Source: DATCMA01 sp036563645 (GTDB lineage: Bacteria; Actinomycetota; Actinomycetes; Mycobacteriales; Micromonosporaceae). Taken from it: a DNA stretch of 28,582 nucleotides. Positions 23,427-28,582 of the stretch are shown here, one piece after another. Position 1 is the stretch's first letter, and each line of letters starts with the position of its first letter. The notes below the pieces were generated by a model that worked only from the letters and a program-made list of their open reading frames with translations, searched no databases and had not been told where the DNA came from. A program made the translations under genes and the position numbers. The stretch lies in NCBI GenBank assembly GCA_036563645.1, contig DATCMA010000039.1, positions 1-28,582 of the forward strand, written 5' to 3'.

Positions 23427-24491
23427 GTGCCACCCCTGTCAATTAGCCGTCGCTCGCTGCTCTCCGCCACCCTCGGCGCAGTCGTCCTGGGCGTCACCGG
23501 GGCCTGCGCCCAGGACACCTCCGAGGCTGAGACGCTCGACGCTGACGCTCCCATCCCCGACACCGTGCCCAAAGGCACCAAGCTCGTCGTCGGCGACCCG
23601 GAGCAGCAGAAGGCGATCGAGTTCTCCGGCCTCGCGGACACCCTCACCTTCGAGGTGGAGTGGGCCAATATGAGCGGCGGTCCGGCTACCCTCGAAGCGT
23701 TCCGCGCGAATGCCCTCGACCTTGGCGCCGTCGCGGATATTCCGCCGATCCACTCCCACTGGGTCGGCTTCCCCACGAAAATCGTCGCCGCCAAGTTTCG
23801 GCAAGATCCACTAAACCACCCCGTCTACCGTATCGCTATCGCACCCGGCGTGCGCGTCACGTCACTCGCCGATATCCGCGGAAAGCGGATTGCCTACAGC
23901 CCGGGCCAAGCACAAGGAGCGCTCATCCTGCGTCTCCTCCGCAAACTCGGACTGTCCAAATCAGATGTCACGCTGGTAGAGCTTCCCGCTAATGGAGACT
24001 CCTACCTGACCGCTGTCTCAAGCCGTCAGGTCGACGTCGCTCCGCTAGGCGGCATCCACGTCAAGCGATTCGAGGCCAGGTTCGGTAACGACGGGGCTAT
24101 CACTCTCCCACATGGGCTACGTGACGACCCCACGTGCCTCTACGCGCCAGTGCGCGTGTTGAACGACCCGGCGAAAGCCGCGGCTATCCGCGAATACGTG
24201 CGGGTCTGGGCGCGCGCCTGGCGCTGGCGGGAATCCCATCCGGAGGAGTGGATTAGGCGCTACTACGTCGAGCATCAAGGGCTCACCGCCGACGACGGGC
24301 GGTGGCTGGTCGACAACGTCGGCATCGCCGACATCCCAGGGAGTTGGAAAGAGGTCATTCCCCGCCATCAGGAAACCATCAACCTGCTGGCAGAGGAGAC
24401 CGGCAATAAGCCTGTCCGGGCCGAGGACCTCTACGACTGGCGGTTCGAATCTGTCGCCGCCGACGCAGTCAAGAAAGGAAGCGCCCAGTGA
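23427..24491 (+). CDS. ABC substrate-binding lipoprotein, SsuA-like
   Basis: This 354-residue exported binding protein has a twin-arginine-like start (ISRRSLLSA), a hydrophobic stretch and a lipobox (VTGAC, Cys about 26), so it should be anchored outside the membrane. The body resembles sulfonate/nitrate/taurine-type binding proteins: ALDLGAVADIPPI, VTSLADIRGKRIAYSPGQAQG, and QVDVAPLGGIHVKRF. The GTG start is 2 nt after the reductase stop, and the end overlaps the permease by 4 nt. Its ligand is likely an aliphatic or aromatic organosulfur compound, inferred from the operon. Confidence 0.9.
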   Translation: MPPLSISRRSLLSATLGAVVLGVTGACAQDTSEAETLDADAPIPDTVPKGTKLVVGDPEQQKAIEFSGLADTLTFEVEWANMSGGPATLEAFRANALDLGAVADIPPIHSHWVGFPTKIVAAKFRQDPLNHPVYRIAIAPGVRVTSLADIRGKRIAYSPGQAQGALILRLLRKLGLSKSDVTLVELPANGDSYLTAVSSRQVDVAPLGGIHVKRFEARFGNDGAITLPHGLRDDPTCLYAPVRVLNDPAKAAAIREYVRVWARAWRWRESHPEEWIRRYYVEHQGLTADDGRWLVDNVGIADIPGSWKEVIPRHQETINLLAEETGNKPVRAEDLYDWRFESVAADAVKKGSAQ

Positions 24492-25299
24492 CCACCTCTG
24501 TGCTTACCCGGCCCGAGGCGGTAGCCACCGTACCCCGACAACACTCTCGTCACCGGCTTCGGCTCGGGCGTCCCATTCCCCTCGGAGTAGCGATCGGTCC
24601 GCTGCTTCTCTTAGCAGTTTGGACGATCGGCTCGGCGATCGGCTGGATCGAGACGCGGGTACTCTCCGCGCCCTGGACCGTGGTCACCACCGCCGGCGAA
24701 CTCATCGCTGAAGGTCGCCTCCAGGAACATCTCGCGGTCTCCGCGCAGCGAGCCGGTATTTCTCTCGCTGTCGGGACCACCGTCGGGGTCGTCTTAGCGT
24801 TGATCTCTGGTCTGAGCCGCTGGGGTGAAGCACTCATCGACGGACCCGTGCAAATCAAGCGGGCTATCCCTCCCCTCGCCCTCCTGCCGCTACTCATCCT
24901 CTGGTTCGGCATCGGCGAGCAGATGAAGATCATCACGATCACCCTGAGCGTCGTCGTCCCGATCTACATCCACACCCACAACGGCCTACGGTCGATCGAC
25001 GCCCGGTACGTCGAGCTAGCCGAATCTCTTCGCCTGCCGCGGTCGGTGTTCCTCCGCCGGGTCGTGCTCCCTGGCGCACTCCCCGGCTTCCTACTCGGCA
25101 TGCGGTTCGCCGTGGTCAACGCGTGGCTCGCGCTGGTCGTCGTCGAACAAGTCAATTCCTTCAGCGGCATCGGCTACATGATGGAGCTGGCCCGCCAGTA
25201 CGGTCAGACCGAGGTGATCATCGTCGGTCTCGTGCTGTACGCGCTGCTGGGACTGCTCTCCGACGGTGCCGTCCGGCTCGTGCAGAGGAGGGCGCTCTC

Positions 25300-25324
<25 letters not shown>
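24488..25324 (+). CDS. ABC transporter permease, SsuC-like
   Basis: This 278-residue inner-membrane permease of the BPD type has about six membrane spans (first at about 33-50). The cytoplasmic coupling loop is visible as YVELAESLRLPRSVFLRRVVLPGALPGFLLGMR (in part, ELAESLRLPRS...VVLPGALPG). It starts with GTG overlapping the upstream stop (GTGA) and overlaps the ATPase gene by 25 nt. This tight coupling supports a single import complex. Confidence 0.93.
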
Positions 25325-26037
<713 letters not shown>

Positions 26038-26040
26038 CTC

Positions 26041-27378
26041 ATGCTCCACCTCAACGCATTCCTCATGGGGGTCGGCCACCACGAAGCGGCGTGGCGGCTC
26101 CCGGAAAGCGATCCCTTCGCGGCTTACGACGTCGAGCACTACAAGCGGCTCGCGCAGATCGCGGAACGCGGCAAGCTCGACTCGATCTTCTTCGCCGACG
26201 GCCCTGTCTTGCTCAACCCCGTCGGCCGGCGGCCGGGTAGCGTCCTCGAACCGACGGTCCTACTCACCGCGATCGCCGGAGCGACCAGCCACATTGGACT
26301 AATTGCGACCGCCTCGACAACCTACAACGAGCCGTACAACCTCGCGCGACGCTTTGCCTCGCTGGACCACATCAGCGGTGGTCGCGCGGGGTGGAACATC
26401 GTCACCACCGCCGGTGATGAGGCCGCCCGCAACTTCAACCTCGAGGCCCAGCCCGCTCACCGGGAGCGGTACGAGCGGGCCGCCGAGTTTATCGAGGTGT
26501 CCCTGAAGCTGTGGGACAGCTGGGACGACGCCGCGATCCTCGGTGACAAGGAAGGCGGCCGGTGGGGAGACGACAACCTCATCTACCCGCCGAAGCACCG
26601 CGGACGGTTCTTCCGGGTAGATGGTCCGCTCAACGTTCCTCGCTCACCGCAGGGGTACCCGGTGCTCGTCCAGGCCGGATCCTCTGAGGACGGCAAGTGG
26701 CTCGCCGCGAAGTACGCCGAGGCGGTGTTCACCGCCCAGCGCACTCTCGAGGAGGCACGCGAGTTCTACCGCGACCTCAAGCGGCGCACCGCGGAGGAGG
26801 GCCGAGACCCCGATCACATCAAGATCCTGCCGGGCCTGGTTCCCATCATCGGTTCGACGGAGGCGGAGGCCCGGGCACTGGAGGAGGAACTCGAGCGCCT
26901 CATCGTCCCGGAGTACGCCCTCCGGCAGCTCGCCGCCCGGTTGCAGATTGACCCGAGCAAGCTCGACTTGGACAAGGAGCTACCCGACGATCTGCCGAGC
27001 GAGGACGAAATCGAAGGGGGCAAGAGCCGGTACACGCTGATTGTCAATCTCGCCCGGCGCGAGCGGCTGACCGTCCGTCAGCTTCTCGGTCGCCTCGGGG
27101 GCGGGCGAGGGCACCGCACCTTCGCCGGCACGCCGGAGCAGATCGCGGACACGATCGAAGAGTGGTACCGGGCGGGCGCGGCCGACGGCTTCAACATCAT
27201 GCCGGCGGTGCTGCCGTCCGGACTGGAGGCCTTCGTCGACCACGTCGTGCCGATCCTCCAGCGGCGCGGTCTGTTCCGCACCGAGTACACCGGCACCACC
27301 CTGCGCGAACACTACGGCCTGCCCCGGCCGGCGAATCGGAACACCCAGACCCGGGAACTCGCCGCCGTGTCCCGGTAA
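26041..27378 (+). CDS. FMNH2-dependent monooxygenase, NtaA/SnaA/DszA-type (LLM class)
   Basis: This 445-residue luciferase-like (bacterial LLM) monooxygenase uses FMNH2 and O2. Recognisable segments are LHLNAFLMGVGHHEAAWR, FFADGPVLL, IGLIATASTTYNEPYNLARR, LDHISGGRAGWNIVTT, VLVQAGSSEDG and FAGTPEQIADTIEEWY, the NtaA/SnaA/DszA/SoxA profile. GGAGG lies about 8 nt before the ATG. As the last gene of the operon, with the reductase first and an importer between, it likely oxidises an imported organosulfur compound to release sulfite. The family also includes nitrilotriacetate and dibenzothiophene sulfone oxygenases, so the substrate is open. Confidence 0.93.
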   Translation: MLHLNAFLMGVGHHEAAWRLPESDPFAAYDVEHYKRLAQIAERGKLDSIFFADGPVLLNPVGRRPGSVLEPTVLLTAIAGATSHIGLIATASTTYNEPYNLARRFASLDHISGGRAGWNIVTTAGDEAARNFNLEAQPAHRERYERAAEFIEVSLKLWDSWDDAAILGDKEGGRWGDDNLIYPPKHRGRFFRVDGPLNVPRSPQGYPVLVQAGSSEDGKWLAAKYAEAVFTAQRTLEEAREFYRDLKRRTAEEGRDPDHIKILPGLVPIIGSTEAEARALEEELERLIVPEYALRQLAARLQIDPSKLDLDKELPDDLPSEDEIEGGKSRYTLIVNLARRERLTVRQLLGRLGGGRGHRTFAGTPEQIADTIEEWYRAGAADGFNIMPAVLPSGLEAFVDHVVPILQRRGLFRTEYTGTTLREHYGLPRPANRNTQTRELAAVSR

Positions 27379-27382
27379 CCCC

Positions 27383-27637
27383 TCAGGGGTGGGGCCCGTA
27401 GCCGGGCCCCACCCCGGCCCACCAATTCCCAATAGGCGCCCACCGGATGGTGGTTGGACGGCGACCGGAGCCGTAACCCGGCGCCGGTTCCTCGACGGCC
27501 AGAGTGGTGGCTCCGAAGGTATCGCGGGTAGGTGGGTCTCCGAGCCCACGCGATGATTTCGGCTTCCCATGGATTAGCGGCGCGAGGCCTGCCGCGATCC
27601 GTGTATGCAGGTTTCTCCGGTGGGGTGTGCCGAACAT
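27383..27637 (-). CDS. Unrecognised small protein (84 aa)
   Basis: No family is recognised. The ATG at 27637 has an excellent AAGGAGG site about 6 nt upstream and a palindromic candidate operator 30-51 nt upstream. The N-terminus is basic (MFGTPHRRNLHTR), the middle is unremarkable, and the C-terminal 21 residues are rich in Trp, Gly and Pro (IRWAPIGNWWAGVGPGYG). The last codons lie within the terminator hairpin of the opposite operon. Codon use is less G/C-biased than in neighbours, with an AGA codon early, so it may be foreign or spurious. A peptide precursor is possible but unproven. Confidence 0.45.
   Translation of the reverse strand: MFGTPHRRNLHTRIAAGLAPLIHGKPKSSRGLGDPPTRDTFGATTLAVEEPAPGYGSGRRPTTIRWAPIGNWWAGVGPGYGPHP
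27386..27415. terminator. Strong terminator of the organosulfur operon
   Basis: GGGGTGGGGCCCG (27386-27398) pairs perfectly with CGGGCCCCACCCC (27403-27415) around the tetraloop TAGC, 7 nt past the monooxygenase stop. It overlaps the last codons of the small minus-strand ORF. Confidence 0.85.
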
Positions 27638-27665
27638 AGCGCCCTCCTTGACATGGTTCCGTCGA

Positions 27666-27689
27666 TGAGCTGATAGGGGTATCGGCTCA
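27666..27689. promoter_or_regulatory. Inverted repeat upstream of the small ORF
   Basis: TGAGCTGATA (27666-27675) and TATCGGCTCA (27680-27689) form 10-bp arms with one mismatch around GGGG. The position 29-52 nt upstream of the ATG at 27637 suits an operator or 5' UTR hairpin. Confidence 0.4.
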
Positions 27690-27790
27690 GCGCGCTGCGT
27701 GCTTGACAGGCACACCCCAGGAAGCAGTCACCCCGACCAACCACTCCACGCAGTTGGCCGAGGTAACGCAGCGGATTCAGACAGCTCTAG

Positions 27791-28582
27791 CTACTGGGCG
27801 GCAGGTGACGGGGAGGTGTCCGGCATCGGTTTGAGGTCATCCTTCCCACCGATCCACCACTCCGGATCGACTCCGTCGATGACCCACGGCAGTTCTTTAA
27901 CGCCGTTCTCCGCCAGCGTGTAGGTGATGGTCTTCTTTGTCGGCAGCAGGTACAGCTTGTTGTCCTTCGTCGACCGCAGCACCAGGTCGCCGCTGATGTC
28001 GAAGGTCATGGCCAACTGGTCTACGCCGTCGTCATCCTTCCAGGCGTAAGCCTCCTTGAGCTCGCCCTTCTTGTTGAGGACCATGCCGCCCATGACGAAC
28101 TCGTAGCCCGTGGCACGCAGGCTGAAGAACATCAAGCCCCGCACAGCCTCGACGGCATCCTTATCACCCTTCAAAGCTTTCCGGACCAGATCGTCCCAGA
28201 TCTTCTGCATCGCCGGGGTCATGTAGGGCTTGACGAAGGAGAACATCTTTGGCTTGTAGCCACCCTCCGGCTCCGTCAGGAGGCTGCCGATTAAAGTGGA
28301 TTCATCGAGGGTGAAGGTGAGCATCAAGCAGTAGGTGACCGCCTTCGCCCCGGACGTCTCCACCGCCGAGCCGGTGAAGTCGGACTCCTTCACCCCCTCA
28401 CACCAGTTGATCTTGCCGTCGTCGCCGAGGCCAACGACGCAACATATCGGTTGAAACCGGCACATCCGACAGGTTGTGGACGGGTAGCTCGGCCTTCTCA
28501 CAAACGTGGCGAGCTCGTACGACATCACCTGGTAGGCGTGAACCGCCCGCCTGGAGGCGGCCAGGTCAACTACTTCGAGCCG
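27791..28582 (-). CDS. Unrecognised protein, partial at right edge, possible frameshifts
   Basis: This frame is open from the stop at 27791 to the window end, at least 263 codons. It is a hydrophilic, Lys/Asp-rich protein without signal peptide or known motif (for example KPYMTPAMQKIWDDLVRKALKG and WKDDDGVDQLAMTFDISGDL). A start at 28525-28528 is possible (GTGATG), but coding-like sequence (VVDLAASRRAVHAYQ) continues to the edge. Between about 28440 and 28500 the frame turns Cys-rich and uses rare codons (AGA, AGG, ATA). The neighbouring frame there reads EKAELPVHNLSDVPVSTD with normal codons, which suggests two compensating frameshifts. The function is unknown. Confidence 0.6.
   Translation of the reverse strand, partial: RLEVVDLAASRRAVHAYQVMSYELATFVRRPSYPSTTCRMCRFQPICCVVGLGDDGKINWCEGVKESDFTGSAVETSGAKAVTYCLMLTFTLDESTLIGSLLTEPEGGYKPKMFSFVKPYMTPAMQKIWDDLVRKALKGDKDAVEAVRGLMFFSLRATGYEFVMGGMVLNKKGELKEAYAWKDDDGVDQLAMTFDISGDLVLRSTKDNKLYLLPTKKTITYTLAENGVKELPWVIDGVDPEWWIGGKDDLKPMPDTSPSPAAQ

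Overview
The window is high-GC DNA from an actinobacterium. The support is GTG/TTG starts beside strong AAGGAGG-type Shine-Dalgarno sites, TAGGTT-type -10 boxes, a Wag31/DivIVA-like coiled-coil protein, a two-domain Usp protein, a LigC-type ATP-dependent DNA ligase, and the actinobacterial 'RRHVDL...SSALC' leader peptide upstream of metY. A cellulose/chitin-active AA10 LPMO with a CBM2, a sugar-acid dehydratase and the protocatechuate branch of the beta-ketoadipate pathway suggest a saprophyte feeding on plant material. Species cannot be named from the sequence.

Layout. 1-666: distal end of a type I-E-like CRISPR array (61-bp period, 28-bp repeat, two identical spacers, degenerate last repeat); leader and cas genes would lie left of the window. 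758-1817: O-methyltransferase broken by two single-base frameshifts. 2024-3235: mannonate-dehydratase-family enzyme. 3849-5468: two-domain Usp protein and a small SAM methyltransferase. 5549-6718: site-2-protease-like M50 peptidase with CBS domains. 6851-7942: secreted LPMO-CBM2, divergent from a Sfp-type phosphopantetheinyl transferase (8159-8884). 8910-9914: ATP-dependent ligase. 10382-12785: a soluble PAS chemoreceptor-like protein divergent from a membrane GGDEF protein. 13239-15304: DivIVA-like coiled-coil protein and a patatin-like hydrolase. 15316-18049: leader peptide, metY, metX (minus strand). 18439-19290: 3-hydroxyacyl-CoA dehydrogenase. 19466-22210: pcaHGB (minus strand). 22616-27415: a complete organosulfur-scavenging transcription unit (operator, promoter, polycysteine leader ORF, flavin reductase, ABC importer, FMNH2-dependent monooxygenase, terminator). 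27383-28582: a small unrecognised ORF and an unrecognised gene running off the right edge.

Most notable part: two sulfur operons, metYX and the organosulfur operon, are each preceded by a cysteine-containing short ORF absent from ordinary gene calls. The organosulfur one begins about 8 nt after a TTGACA-16-TAGGTT promoter, so the transcript is probably leaderless. It encodes 32 residues ending in a Cys-rich stretch (Cys 19, 20, 27, 29, 30, 31), and a 7+7 bp inverted repeat brackets its -35 box. I infer two-layer control: a repressor at the promoter and cysteine-dependent ribosome stalling or attenuation in the leader. This would fit an operon that imports an organosulfur compound, reduces flavin and oxidatively releases sulfite.
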